From JBHPCZ01 sp042573625 (lineage in GTDB: Bacteria > Desulfobacterota > Desulfobacteria > Desulfobacterales > UBA11574), in NCBI GenBank assembly GCA_042573625.1, contig JBHPCZ010000069.1, positions 1-17,557 on the forward strand: a stretch of 17,557 nucleotides of DNA, written 5' to 3'. The position numbers and the translations under genes are program-made. This document shows, piece by piece, positions 1-6,853 of this stretch. Every line of letters begins with the position of its first letter. The first letter of the stretch is position 1. The notes beneath the pieces were generated by a model. The model was not told the origin of the DNA. It was given only the letters and a program-made list of their open reading frames with translations, and searched no databases.

Positions 1-310
1 CGCTGCCGCCGGAATCGTGTGTTAAAAACAACGCTGCGTCCGCACCACCTTCACCATCGATGTCTCCATAAACCATCTGTCCAAAAACAGCGGTCTTGAT
101 TTTGGTTGCAGCACCGGGGACAGCTTCCATTTCACAACGGCCGTTGACCAGTGGTATCTTCCTGTCCTCGATCATGTAAGTTGCATTCAGCGGATCCGGC
201 GCAAACTCGCGCATTAGACCGGTGGTATCCCTTTTGACGGCCACGCACGAGAGGACGCTGCATATGGCGGTGAGGCTGGCAAGCATTCCAACGAGCTGAT
301 TTTTTTTCAC
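1..310 (-). CDS. Lipoprotein, N-terminal part (partial, runs off left edge)
   Basis: Reading leftward from a GTG at 310-308, an open frame of 103 codons reaches the window edge without a stop. A GGAGGC ribosome-binding site lies 4-9 bases upstream of the GTG, which decides the start. The product begins with a lysine pair and a hydrophobic stretch ending in V-L-S-C (Cys22), a plausible lipobox, so it is probably exported and lipid-anchored. Around residues 77-103 it reads VYGDIDGEGGADAALFL, an acidic Asp/Gly-rich segment like those of conserved hypothetical lipoproteins in this group of bacteria. The function is unknown, and the C-terminal portion is not visible. Because the start is GTG and the stop lies outside the window, a simple ATG-based ORF search would miss this gene. 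Confidence 0.75.
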   Translation of the reverse strand, partial: MKKNQLVGMLASLTAICSVLSCVAVKRDTTGLMREFAPDPLNATYMIEDRKIPLVNGRCEMEAVPGAATKIKTAVFGQMVYGDIDGEGGADAALFLTHDSGGS

Positions 311-364
311 GGAGCCTCCCTATGACTTTCAGCAGAATTGGGCAGACTAATTCAAGTTCCGGAT

Positions 365-370
365 ATTATA
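365..370 (-). promoter_or_regulatory. Candidate -10 box for the lipoprotein gene
   Basis: The minus strand carries a perfect TATAAT about 55 bases upstream of the GTG at 310. The matching -35 is poor; TTGTAA lies 20 bases further upstream, which is longer than ideal. This is only a consensus match. Confidence 0.35.
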
Positions 371-523
371 TCGAAGTAGAAACTGTTGAGTTACAAATAT
401 CATAATTTGGGTGAATGAGACAGCCTGCAATGAAAAATGCGGGCTAAAAACAGATCAACAGCAGCAAGAATATCCAAAAACGACCAAGAACCCAGCCAAG
501 CTGTTATTTTCCGCCAGAGGCCT

Positions 524-554
524 GTCCCGTAGGTATACTATATCGTACTGGGAC
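524..554. repeat. Dispersed GTAGG hairpin, copy 1
   Basis: GTCCC (524-528) pairs with GGGAC (550-554). Inside it GTA pairs with TAC, then GGTA with TATC, around a five-base loop; single unpaired bases sit at the same places as in copy 2. Copy 2 has different outer bases that still pair, so structure is conserved while sequence changes. Both copies are preceded by CCTG. It lies in the gene-free stretch 311-797, in which I see nothing else except the lipoprotein promoter and the second hairpin. Confidence 0.5.
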
Positions 555-619
555 GGATTGAGTTTTATTCCTTCCAGAAAAGAATAAAGACCAAAAATAA
601 ATCCAGTTAATCTTGCCTG

Positions 620-648
620 CCCCGTAGGTCCGGAAGATCGTACTGGGG
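620..648. repeat. Dispersed GTAGG hairpin, copy 2
   Basis: CCCC (620-623) pairs with GGGG (645-648), GTA with TAC and GGTC with GATC, around a CGGAA loop. The last 23 bases (626-648) recur exactly on the opposite strand at 16994-17016, over 16 kb away, so this is a dispersed repeat. It looks REP-like or MITE-like; no transposase for it is present. Confidence 0.55.
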
Positions 649-797
649 TAAATCCTGTCAGAAAAACATATCGAACTGTTCATTAAGATATAATATTTGA
701 AAATAAATCAACAATAGCCTATCATAAATCCAACAATAACCCTGAACCTTTTACCTTTCACTTTTTACCCTTAACCCTAAACACCAAGGAGCCCCCC

Positions 798-2138
798 ATG
801 AAATTTGTCATTATCGGCGGAGACGCGGCCGGCATGAGCGCGGCCAGCCGGGCCAAAAGAAACCGGCCGGACATGGACGTCACTGTTTTGGAAATGACCT
901 TGGATGTATCCTACAGTGCCTGCGGTATGCCGTACAATATCGCCGACCCGGATCGAGAGATTGAAGATCTTGTGGTCCGGCATGCCTCGGTTTTTCGGGA
1001 AAAGCAGAATATCAATCTTCTCACCGGACATCAGGTGGAGATAATCGATCCCAGAGCCCAAACCGTCCTCGGCACCACCCTGGAGCAGATACCTTTTGAA
1101 ATCCCCTATGACAAGCTTTTGATCGCTACCGGTGCATCGCCTGTTGTCCCTGATCTTCCAGGATTCGACCTTCCCGGTGTCGTGATCCTGAAAAATCTGG
1201 ATGACGGCAGAAAGATCAGGCAATTCCTATCAGAAAATGATGTCAAAAAAGCGGTGATTATCGGTATGGGCTACATTGCCCTTGAAATGTGCGAGGCCCT
1301 GCGGGCCAGAAATATCGACGTGGACATGGTCAAACCTCGCGATATTTTCCTCCCCTGGATGGAAGAAACCATGGCCCGGAAGGTCAGAGAAGAAGTTGAA
1401 ACCAACGGTGTACATCTTTATCCCGGACATAAAATTGAAGGCATCGACACATCGGACGGCCGTCTTAAAGTCATTGGTCCGGACCTGACCCTTGAGGGAG
1501 ATATGGTTCTGGTCGCCATCGGCGTAGCCCCGAACAGCGAGCTTGCCAAAGACGCCGACATACAACTGGGTGTAAAAAACGCGATTTCTGTGAGCAGAAG
1601 GCTGAGAACCTCGGATGAACACATTTTTGCCGCCGGTGATTGCGCGGATGCGTTTCATGTGGTGACCGGACAGAAAACCTGGATTCCCCTGGCGCTGCGG
1701 GCCAACCGGGCCGGCTGGACCGTGGCCGACAATGTGTGCGATAAAAACACAAGACTTTCCGGTATTGCCGGCACAGCGGTGTTTAAGGTTTTTGATCTTG
1801 AAGTGGCGCGGACCGGCCTTAACAGCAAAGAAGCGTCAGCAGCCGGTTTTTTACCGGTCGAAGTGATGATCAAATCCCGCTCCCGAGCCCATGCCCATCC
1901 CGGCGCATCCGATATTTATGTACAGATGACAGGAGATGCGGATTCGGGCCGGCTCCTCGGCGTTCAGATGGTCGGCAAAGAAGGGGTGGCCCACCGCATT
2001 AACGCACCGGCCGTGGCCCTTCACGCTCACATGACCGTGGAGCAGTTCAGTCAAACGGACCTGGCCTACGCGCCGCCCTTCGGACCGGTGTGGGACCCCA
2101 TGCTGACCGCGGCGAATCAGCTTCTTAAAAAGTTGTAG
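798..2138 (+). CDS. FAD-dependent pyridine nucleotide-disulfide oxidoreductase (CoA-disulfide reductase / NADH oxidase family)
   Basis: This 446-residue flavoprotein is about the usual length for single-cysteine CoA-disulfide reductases and NADH oxidases, cytoplasmic enzymes that use NAD(P)H to reduce a disulfide, persulfide or oxygen. The N-terminal FAD site is VIIGGDAAG (residues 4-12). The redox cysteine is Cys42 in SYSACGMPYNI, the diagnostic motif of this subgroup. A second nucleotide site, GMGYIALE (156-163), binds NAD(P)H; its third glycine is replaced by alanine. The second FAD motif AAGDC is at 278-282. The C-terminal dimerisation domain ends in DLAYAPPFGPVWDP (421-434), with the conserved Tyr424. 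There is no fused rhodanese domain. The start is supported by AAGGAG six bases upstream. It appears monocistronic. The exact substrate cannot be settled from sequence; a polysulfide/persulfide reductase is a reasonable alternative in an anaerobe. Confidence 0.9.
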   Translation: MKFVIIGGDAAGMSAASRAKRNRPDMDVTVLEMTLDVSYSACGMPYNIADPDREIEDLVVRHASVFREKQNINLLTGHQVEIIDPRAQTVLGTTLEQIPFEIPYDKLLIATGASPVVPDLPGFDLPGVVILKNLDDGRKIRQFLSENDVKKAVIIGMGYIALEMCEALRARNIDVDMVKPRDIFLPWMEETMARKVREEVETNGVHLYPGHKIEGIDTSDGRLKVIGPDLTLEGDMVLVAIGVAPNSELAKDADIQLGVKNAISVSRRLRTSDEHIFAAGDCADAFHVVTGQKTWIPLALRANRAGWTVADNVCDKNTRLSGIAGTAVFKVFDLEVARTGLNSKEASAAGFLPVEVMIKSRSRAHAHPGASDIYVQMTGDADSGRLLGVQMVGKEGVAHRINAPAVALHAHMTVEQFSQTDLAYAPPFGPVWDPMLTAANQLLKKL

Positions 2139-2179
2139 GTCTTTTGACAGGATCAACAGGATATTCAAGATATTATACT

Positions 2180-2421
2180 CACCGCAGAGGCGCCGAGGAC
2201 GCAGAGTTTGCTGGTGTATTTGCTTTGCGCTGAGAGGGCGTAAAGCAAAGATTCCTATTGTTACAAGCACCCTCTAATGTCATTTGACATCGGAAAACTA
2301 ACCTTATAGCTTCTACATTCCAAAACACATATAAACTGAGCTCTTTTCCATTGCCGTCCTCTCAACGGCAATGGAAAAATATTCTTCTCTGTGTACTCTG
2401 CGACTCGAGCGAAGCGGGCGG
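2180..2421. repeat. Composite palindromic element with two TGAGAGG-loop hairpins
   Basis: The left end begins CACCGCAGAGGCGCCGAGG and the right end contains CTCTGTGTACTCTGCG and ends CGGT, so the two ends are degenerate inverted repeats of a CCGCAGAG-type sequence. The right end is interrupted by a short CGAGCGAAGCGGG stretch. Inside lie two strong hairpins: 2219-2249 (12-bp stem with one G-T pair, loop TGAGAGG) and 2344-2378 (14-bp stem, loop CCTCTCA). The loops are exact reverse complements while the stems differ. The arrangement suggests a non-coding mobile or MITE-like element. It fills the gap between the flavoprotein gene and tRNA-Pro; I see no ORF in it. Confidence 0.55.
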
Positions 2422-2451
2422 TAAATTCAATTCTATATTTAGACTATGGGG

Positions 2452-2480
2452 TTGCGTAATTAATATTTGCGTGATAAAAA
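2452..2480 (+). promoter_or_regulatory. Candidate tRNA-Pro promoter
   Basis: TTGCGT (2452-2457) is followed after 17 bases by TAAAAA (2475-2480), or after 15 by GATAAA (2473-2478). This would start transcription just before the tRNA at 2491. It is a positional match only. Confidence 0.3.
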
Positions 2481-2490
2481 CTTAAACCAT

Positions 2491-2567
<77 letters not shown>

Positions 2568-2578
2568 CAATATATACT

Positions 2579-2610
2579 AAAAAGGCACTTGCATCACATG
2601 TGCCTTTTTT
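2579..2610 (+). terminator. Rho-independent terminator after tRNA-Pro
   Basis: AAAAAGGCAC (2579-2588) pairs with GTGCCTTTTT (2600-2609) and runs into a T-tract. It lies 12 bases after the tRNA CCA end and upstream of the GIY-YIG gene, so it separates the two transcripts. Confidence 0.8.
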
Positions 2611-2648
2611 ATTTAATAAGCCCACCAATACGCAAAGGTGGTCGATTG

Positions 2649-2909
2649 ATGATAACTTTATATGTATTGAAAGGCGAAACTGGCAAGCGATACGTCGGTA
2701 TTACCAATAAATTTTCTCGACGCTTAAGAGAGCATCGATGCCTAAAGACAAAAGGTAGTGAACTGTTGGGTGATTTTTTTGTGCTTCACACGGAAACATT
2801 TCCCGATTACAAGTCTGCAAGAAAAAGAGAAAAATTCCTGAAATCTGGCCAAGGACGTGAATGGCTCAACAATTTGGAACAGGCATCGGAGCCCGCCAGA
2901 GGCGGGTAA
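2649..2909 (+). CDS. Small GIY-YIG nuclease domain protein
   Basis: This 86-residue protein is a single GIY-YIG domain, the compact endonuclease fold also seen in homing endonucleases and UvrC. Visible signatures are LYVL (4-7) and RYVG (14-17) for the two halves of the motif, Arg24/Arg25 in SRRLREH, and the catalytic-type Glu61 in RKREKFLK; GREWL follows. I prefer ATG 2649 because AAAGGTGG lies about eight bases upstream and the family's N-terminus begins just before the LYVL strand; the longer frame from 2589 would start inside the tRNA terminator. The last residues (about 75-86) are encoded by a degenerate tRNA-Pro copy plus a short palindrome, so the natural C-terminus may be altered. It is the only gene between the intact tRNA and the second tRNA 3' copy, which suggests a role in moving that unit. 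Confidence 0.8.
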   Translation: MITLYVLKGETGKRYVGITNKFSRRLREHRCLKTKGSELLGDFFVLHTETFPDYKSARKREKFLKSGQGREWLNNLEQASEPARGG

Positions 2910-2988
2910 AGCAATCCTCTAAGGAGGTTTACACGCCTTCGGAGTGCTTGTGCGCCTTCGGCGCATTCAAATCCTCTCGCCCCGACCA
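2873..2988 (+). repeat. Damaged tRNA-Pro 3' copy (direct repeat 2)
   Basis: The 23 bases at 2966-2988 match the tRNA 3' end (2545-2567) exactly. Upstream, 2873-2891 resembles the tRNA from anticodon loop to T-stem (TTTGGAACAGGCATCGGAG). The T-arm is interrupted: CGGAG is followed by a CCCGCC/GGCGGG palindrome, then AATCCTCT, then a second GGAGGTT segment with two more hairpins (TTCGG type, including TGCGCC/GGCGCA at 2951-2965) before the perfect 3' end. It is best read as a former attachment-site copy that has since collected small palindromes. Confidence 0.75.
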
Positions 2989-3007
2989 TTGTTTTCAAAA
3001 TAAACAC

Positions 3008-3030
3008 AGGGGGTTCTAATGAACCCCCTT
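3008..3030 (+). terminator. Rho-independent terminator after tRNA 3' copy 2
   Basis: A perfect 9-bp stem, AGGGGGTTC (3008-3016) with GAACCCCCT (3021-3029), has a TAAT loop and is followed by TATTTATTT. It lies 20 bases after the tRNA-like 3' end, as a tRNA terminator would, but also suits the end of the GIY-YIG transcript. Confidence 0.7.
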
Positions 3031-3060
3031 ATTTATTTCGTGGAAAAGAATTTTTAAAAT

Positions 3061-3111
3061 CGTCCATTTTTATGTCCATTCTGGCACACTTCTGGACATG
3101 AAAGTGGACAT
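3061..3111. repeat. Cluster of TGGACAT repeats (possible integrase arm sites)
   Basis: Four related heptamers occur within 51 bases: CGTCCAT (3061-3067), ATGTCCA (3072-3078), TGGACAT (3093-3099) and TGGACAT (3105-3111), two in each orientation. They begin about 70 bases from a tRNA attachment-site copy, where recombinase arm-type sites are expected. That role is an inference. In the rest of the gene-free stretch 3112-3366 I see nothing recognisable. Confidence 0.4.
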
Positions 3112-3366
3112 GGTTTTCGTCTACTTCTTCAAACAATCAACTCTTAGACGGCAGTTCGATTCTCAGAACTTGATATCACAACCAATTAAGCCGTCATCAA
3201 AATGGAAGGTAAATTGCAGGTGTCTGCGGATTCTGGTTGACGATTTCGTTTCCGAATCAATCAAATTTTAGGGCTTTAAATTTTCACCCTTCAAGGCAGG
3301 TATCATGCATCAGTTGAATTGCATCCTATCCTTAACATATCTTGTTAGGTATGAATAAATTCTAAC

Positions 3367-4440
3367 TTATTTATTATACATGTTTATGTTTATTTTTTCA
3401 TTTGCTAATTTCGCATCCAAAACTACAGTTTTGTATGTTTCTAAATCAACATGCACTACCTTTTCATTTTCCCAAATATAATAATCTTTTCCAAAAAATG
3501 TATAGGTTTTTTCAGCATGTGCTACAAATTTTATCTCTATATTACTAAAAATAGGTGGGTTACAAATTTTTATTTTTTCCTCATTTTGGCTTAATTTTCG
3601 ATATATAGATGTTCTTCTTAAAGCATCATGTTTGAAATTAATATAAAAACCAAACCATCCTGGAGGTGAAGCACTCGTATGAGGATTTGTATTGCCTCTT
3701 CTGCATGATGACCAATTTGCAAACAAATTTATTTCAATACATGTATTTTGTTTTTTCCGTTCTTCCTCGGCGGCCCTCATCTTATTTTCAAGTTCTTGCT
3801 GTTTCCTCCTTTCTTCAGATTCAATCCTTCTTCGTGCTTCTTCTTTCCTCCTTTTTTCAGATTCAATTTTTGCTTTTCGTCGCTCATTTTCAACATCATT
3901 CAAGACCACTATATCAGATTTAGTAATCTTTATTTTTAATTTATGATCCTTATAGATTCTGAAAACTTTCTCAAGATTGCCTACTTTAAGTGTGTGGTCT
4001 CCTGTAGATATCTGATCAATTTTCATTGATCCCTTGCCTTTCTCATCATCGTCAATATATACAGATATTGGCCCAGCTTGATTAATTAAAAGCAAGCTAC
4101 CTTTATCTTGGGACAAAACTATTTCACGACCCTTTGAACCTGAAGTTCTTTTTAGGGGAATTTTAATTGAGAGAACTTCATCATCCTTTAACGTAATTTG
4201 TTTTGTTGCTGATCCAAAACCTTCCTTCTTTGCATTGATCGTGATTTGCCCTGATCTTACTTCCAATCCTGAGAGTGGGGTCTCTCCCATTAATTTACCA
4301 TTTATAAAGATTTTAACCCCAGATGGATCAGAGACTATATCGAGATATCCAGACCCTCCGTAGGCATGATTGAATGTCCATACTGTCGTAATAATGAGAA
4401 TAAGAACTATCAGATTAATTTTTTCGACTTTAAATATCAT
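3367..4440 (-). CDS. Exported PEGA-domain protein with coiled coil
   Basis: This 357-residue protein begins with a hydrophobic signal sequence (about residues 8-26). A clear PEGA domain follows (about 31-97): GYLDIVSDPSGVKIFINGK and GETPL are characteristic of this surface-associated beta-sandwich repeat. A weaker PEGA-like repeat spans about 114-168 (ISVYIDDDEKGKG). Residues about 184-232 are a highly charged Arg/Glu/Lys coiled coil. The C-terminal 120 residues contain several cysteines and match no family I recognise. It is probably periplasmic or surface-exposed. It lies 47 bases downstream of another secreted-protein gene, and a GGGGGA sequence precedes its ATG, so the pair is likely an operon. 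Both genes are visibly more AT-rich than their neighbours, consistent with transfer. The molecular role is unknown. Confidence 0.75.
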   Translation of the reverse strand: MIFKVEKINLIVLILIITTVWTFNHAYGGSGYLDIVSDPSGVKIFINGKLMGETPLSGLEVRSGQITINAKKEGFGSATKQITLKDDEVLSIKIPLKRTSGSKGREIVLSQDKGSLLLINQAGPISVYIDDDEKGKGSMKIDQISTGDHTLKVGNLEKVFRIYKDHKLKIKITKSDIVVLNDVENERRKAKIESEKRRKEEARRRIESEERRKQQELENKMRAAEEERKKQNTCIEINLFANWSSCRRGNTNPHTSASPPGWFGFYINFKHDALRRTSIYRKLSQNEEKIKICNPPIFSNIEIKFVAHAEKTYTFFGKDYYIWENEKVVHVDLETYKTVVLDAKLANEKININMYNK

Positions 4441-4487
4441 TGAGAATCCCCCATCATTCCTATACAGTCTGAGCGTTATGGTTTAGA

Positions 4488-4892
4488 TCATATTTCAATA
4501 TTCACGGTATACTTTCTTTCGCTGGTTATTTCCAAATGTCTAACCTTTCCCTCCACTTCTATTCTAATTTTTAATTTGTTCTGGCCTCCCAATCTCGGAT
4601 TATATTTGTTAGTATTCCACGATCGTCCACGATGCATATCAAAACCTTTAAAACTTTGAGCTTTAAACGAAACAGCTCCATTTTCATCAGTATATTCTCG
4701 AAGTTTATGAACATAATTCGAGAAGCCAAATTCGTCTATAACGTTAACCTCAACCCCTCCCATCGGTCTGCCTGAATGTCTGCCAGAAACGATAACGACT
4801 AATTCTAAATTGAGTTTGGGGTTAGCAAAAGTGCTATCGGGAATTACAAAAACAGAAAGAAATAAAATGAGAACGATTGTCGCTTTTTTCAT
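4488..4892 (-). CDS. Small secreted protein, carboxypeptidase-regulatory-like fold
   Basis: This 134-residue product has a textbook signal peptide (MKK, hydrophobic core, cleavage likely after DSTFA at residue 23). The mature part, GGVEVNVIDEFGF followed by YTDENGAVSFK, has the pattern of carboxypeptidase-D regulatory-like / transthyretin-type beta-sandwiches, in which a substituent strand is followed by T-D-x-x-G-x-x-x-F. It has no catalytic residues that I can recognise. GGAGG lies nine bases before the ATG. It is the first gene of a probable two-gene operon with the PEGA protein; both look exported and may work together at the cell surface. The fold assignment rests on motif pattern only. 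Confidence 0.65.
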   Translation of the reverse strand: MKKATIVLILFLSVFVIPDSTFANPKLNLELVVIVSGRHSGRPMGGVEVNVIDEFGFSNYVHKLREYTDENGAVSFKAQSFKGFDMHRGRSWNTNKYNPRLGGQNKLKIRIEVEGKVRHLEITSERKYTVNIEI

Positions 4893-4919
4893 TATTAATA
4901 ATCCTCCCTTGTTCCTTGA

Positions 4920-5228
4920 CTACAAATCAATTTCAAACAAAAGATGGTCTTTATCATCGCCTTCCCCTAATGTAAAGATTTCTAACCGTAACCAAATTTG
5001 AGCTATCGCCAATTATCTTTAAAACGGCGAAGCCATAAATAGCATCAATTTTAATCATCAAATCAAGCGAATCCTGTTTTAACCCCCAGCAATTGATCTT
5101 CACCGAACGACAATCTGCCCCTTTCCAATCAAAACCTGAAACCAACCGTAAGCGCTCGGGTCATATTTAATCACCCTGGATGCCAAACCTTTATTTCTTC
5201 GGTAGTGCTGGGCATGTCTTTGCCTATC
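4920..5228 (-). pseudogene. Possible decayed gene in three broken frames
   Basis: Three consecutive minus-strand fragments look protein-like but lie in different frames: 5228-5100 (containing RVIKYDPSAYGWFQVLIGKG), 5145-4954 (containing SLDLMIKIDAIYGFAVLKI) and a short piece ending at 4920 (EIFTLGEGDDKDHLLFEIDL). Together they could be one gene broken by frameshifts, located between the secreted-protein operon and a mobile-element relic. I recognise no family. Its presence would explain most of the otherwise gene-free stretch 4893-5264. Confidence 0.3.
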
Positions 5229-5264
5229 TCAAGAATCAAACGGTTAATTATCTGAACATACGGC

Positions 5265-5376
5265 TGTCAATCGGCTTTTAAATTTGACCCACATCTGTGT
5301 ATTTTAACAACAGTCATAACGCTAATTAATCAATAGGTTATGTTTTGACCGGGTCAATTTTAGACGCCGATTTGCA
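5265..5376. mobile_element. 112-bp relic or MITE with IS21-like ends
   Basis: The left end TGTCAATCGGCTTTTAAATT (continuing to GACCC at 5290) and the right end (5351-5376, beginning GGGTCAATTTTAGACGCCGA) are inverted repeats, matching at 21 of 26 positions, with TG at the left and CA at the right. This sequence type is what I associate with IS21-family (istA/istB) termini. The 60 bases between hold no transposase, so this is a deletion relic or a non-autonomous miniature copy. Confidence 0.6.
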
Positions 5377-5424
5377 CTCAGGGAGAAGGACAAAGAGTTT
5401 GTTCGCTTACTCCTTATTGAGAAA

Positions 5425-5541
5425 ATGATTAATGTAAAAATCCTTGCGGAAAGAATAGGATTACTAAATGTGGAAGAAGGGCTGCGAAAGCGTTTTCTTC
5501 AGTGGGTGCAAATCAGCGCAGAGGAATTGGAAACTCCGTAA
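5425..5541 (+). pseudogene. C-terminal gene fragment beside the IS21-like relic
   Basis: An open frame runs from about 5326 to a TAA at 5539-5541 and reads EFVRLLLIEKMINVKILAER and onward, with protein-like helical character. It has no start before ATG 5425 and its upstream part runs straight through the relic's right end. It looks like the 3' end of a gene cut by that element. The family is not recognised; a 38-residue protein from 5425 is possible but no good ribosome-binding site precedes it. Confidence 0.3.
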
Positions 5542-5618
5542 TAAATGCCGAAAAAGTCTACGATAAAGAATAAAAAAGAACCCTTCAAGTCTGGTAAAAC
5601 CCAGCCTGGCACACCATT

Positions 5619-5659
5619 TTTTATGAAAATCCAAACTTGAACTTGATATTTTCATAAAA
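5619..5659. promoter_or_regulatory. 12-bp inverted repeat upstream of the ATPase gene
   Basis: TTTTATGAAAAT (5619-5630) is perfectly inverted as ATTTTCATAAAA (5648-5659), with 17 bases between them. It ends 18 bases before the ATG at 5678, overlapping the expected promoter or leader (TTGAAC and TTGATA lie inside). It could be an operator or a leader hairpin; no cognate regulator is identified. Confidence 0.5.
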
Positions 5660-5677
5660 CTGCGGTAGGCTCTCGGC

Positions 5678-6853
5678 ATGATCAAAAGAGATATAACAAC
5701 AGAGTTGTTAGAAGCTGCCGGAGAATATCCAGTCGTGACCATATTCGGGCCGCGTCAGTCCGGTAAAACCACGCTGGTGCAAATGACATTCCCTGAAAAA
5801 TTGTATTATTCGTTGGAAGATCCCGATGTGCGCATGGCTGTGGAAACAGACCCGAGAGGATTTCTGGCGAAACTTCCGGCAGGGGGTGTTTTGGACGAGA
5901 TCCAGCGCCTTCCGGAACTGCTTTCCTATATTCAGGGAATTGTGGATCGGGTGAAAAAGGCGGGCATGTTTATCCTGACAGGCAGCCATCAACCCGGACT
6001 TCATCAGTCTGTTAGCCAAAGCCTGGCCGGAAGAACAGCAGTGTTGACGCTGTTGCCGTTTTCGCTGTCCGAACTTAAAAATTATAAAAAGAAATGGGAT
6101 CCGTTCGACCTGATTCTCAAAGGTGCATATCCGCGCCTTCACGAAAAGGGCTTAAAGCCTGCCCGTTTTTTCAACGGCTATATGCAAACATACATCGAAA
6201 GGGATGTTCGCGCCCTGATCAATTTGAAAGATCTCCGGCCTTTTCAGCAATTTTTCACGCTGTTGGCAGGCCGCATCGGGCAAGTGATCAACTATACTTC
6301 CCTCAGCAACGATGTCGGTGTTTCCGCCACGACGATAAAAAACTGGATTAGTGTATTAAAAGCGTCTTTCGTCGTTTTCGAACTGCCTCCCTTTTTTGAG
6401 AACATCCGGAAACGCGTTGTCAAATCGCCAAAGATCTACTTCAGCGATGTGGGTCTGGCCACCTATCTGTTGGGCATAGAGACATCGGGTCAGGTGTCTC
6501 GCGATCCGTTGCGGGGCGGGCTCTATGAAAACCTGTTGATTCTTGAAATTCTCAAATCCAGTCTGAATTATGGCAAGCGGCCGGAGTTGTTTTTTTACAG
6601 GGACACAAACGGCAATGAGGTTGACCTGGTAATCAAGGAGGGAAGAAAGCTGATTCCGGTTGAAATCAAATCGGCCGCAACCTTTTCACCGGATTTTCTA
6701 AAGGGTATTGAGCGCTTCAGGAAAATCGTCGAAGACCGCTGTTCAAAAGGATGCGTTTTATATAATGGCCATGAGCAATATACGCTCAAAGAAACACGGA
6801 TCTTCAATCCCATTGTGCACGGAGGACTGGAAGCGCGCCTGTTTTGGAAGTAG
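5678..6853 (+). CDS. AAA-type ATPase with DUF4143 domain
   Basis: This 391-residue protein is typical in length for the AAA_14/DUF4143 family, P-loop ATPases common in mobile and accessory DNA whose biological role is mostly unknown. Walker A is GPRQSGKT (24-31), Walker B is VLDEIQ (71-76) and the sensor-like FILTGSHQ is at 98-105. PKIYFSDVGLATYLLGI (251-267) is the DUF4143 hallmark. A PD-(D/E)xK-nuclease-like pattern, NEVDLVI (313-319) followed by VEIKSA (328-333), occupies the C-terminal region. A 12-bp inverted repeat sits just upstream; the ribosome-binding site is weak. The last eight codons (LEARLFWK) and the stop are encoded by a decayed tRNA-Pro copy, so the original terminus was probably replaced when the tRNA-like sequence arrived. 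Expression is likely independent of both neighbours. Confidence 0.88.
   Translation: MIKRDITTELLEAAGEYPVVTIFGPRQSGKTTLVQMTFPEKLYYSLEDPDVRMAVETDPRGFLAKLPAGGVLDEIQRLPELLSYIQGIVDRVKKAGMFILTGSHQPGLHQSVSQSLAGRTAVLTLLPFSLSELKNYKKKWDPFDLILKGAYPRLHEKGLKPARFFNGYMQTYIERDVRALINLKDLRPFQQFFTLLAGRIGQVINYTSLSNDVGVSATTIKNWISVLKASFVVFELPPFFENIRKRVVKSPKIYFSDVGLATYLLGIETSGQVSRDPLRGGLYENLLILEILKSSLNYGKRPELFFYRDTNGNEVDLVIKEGRKLIPVEIKSAATFSPDFLKGIERFRKIVEDRCSKGCVLYNGHEQYTLKETRIFNPIVHGGLEARLFWK

Noticed and set aside
2344..2378. Rho-independent terminator for the flavoprotein gene
   Set aside because: The hairpin is strong, but it is followed by A-rich sequence and preceded by T-rich sequence, so neither strand gives a stem followed by a U-tract.
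2807..3007. Minus-strand 66-codon frame reading VGARGFE
   Set aside because: It is the opposite strand of the tRNA-Pro 3' copy and of the GIY-YIG gene; translated tRNA sequence, not a gene.
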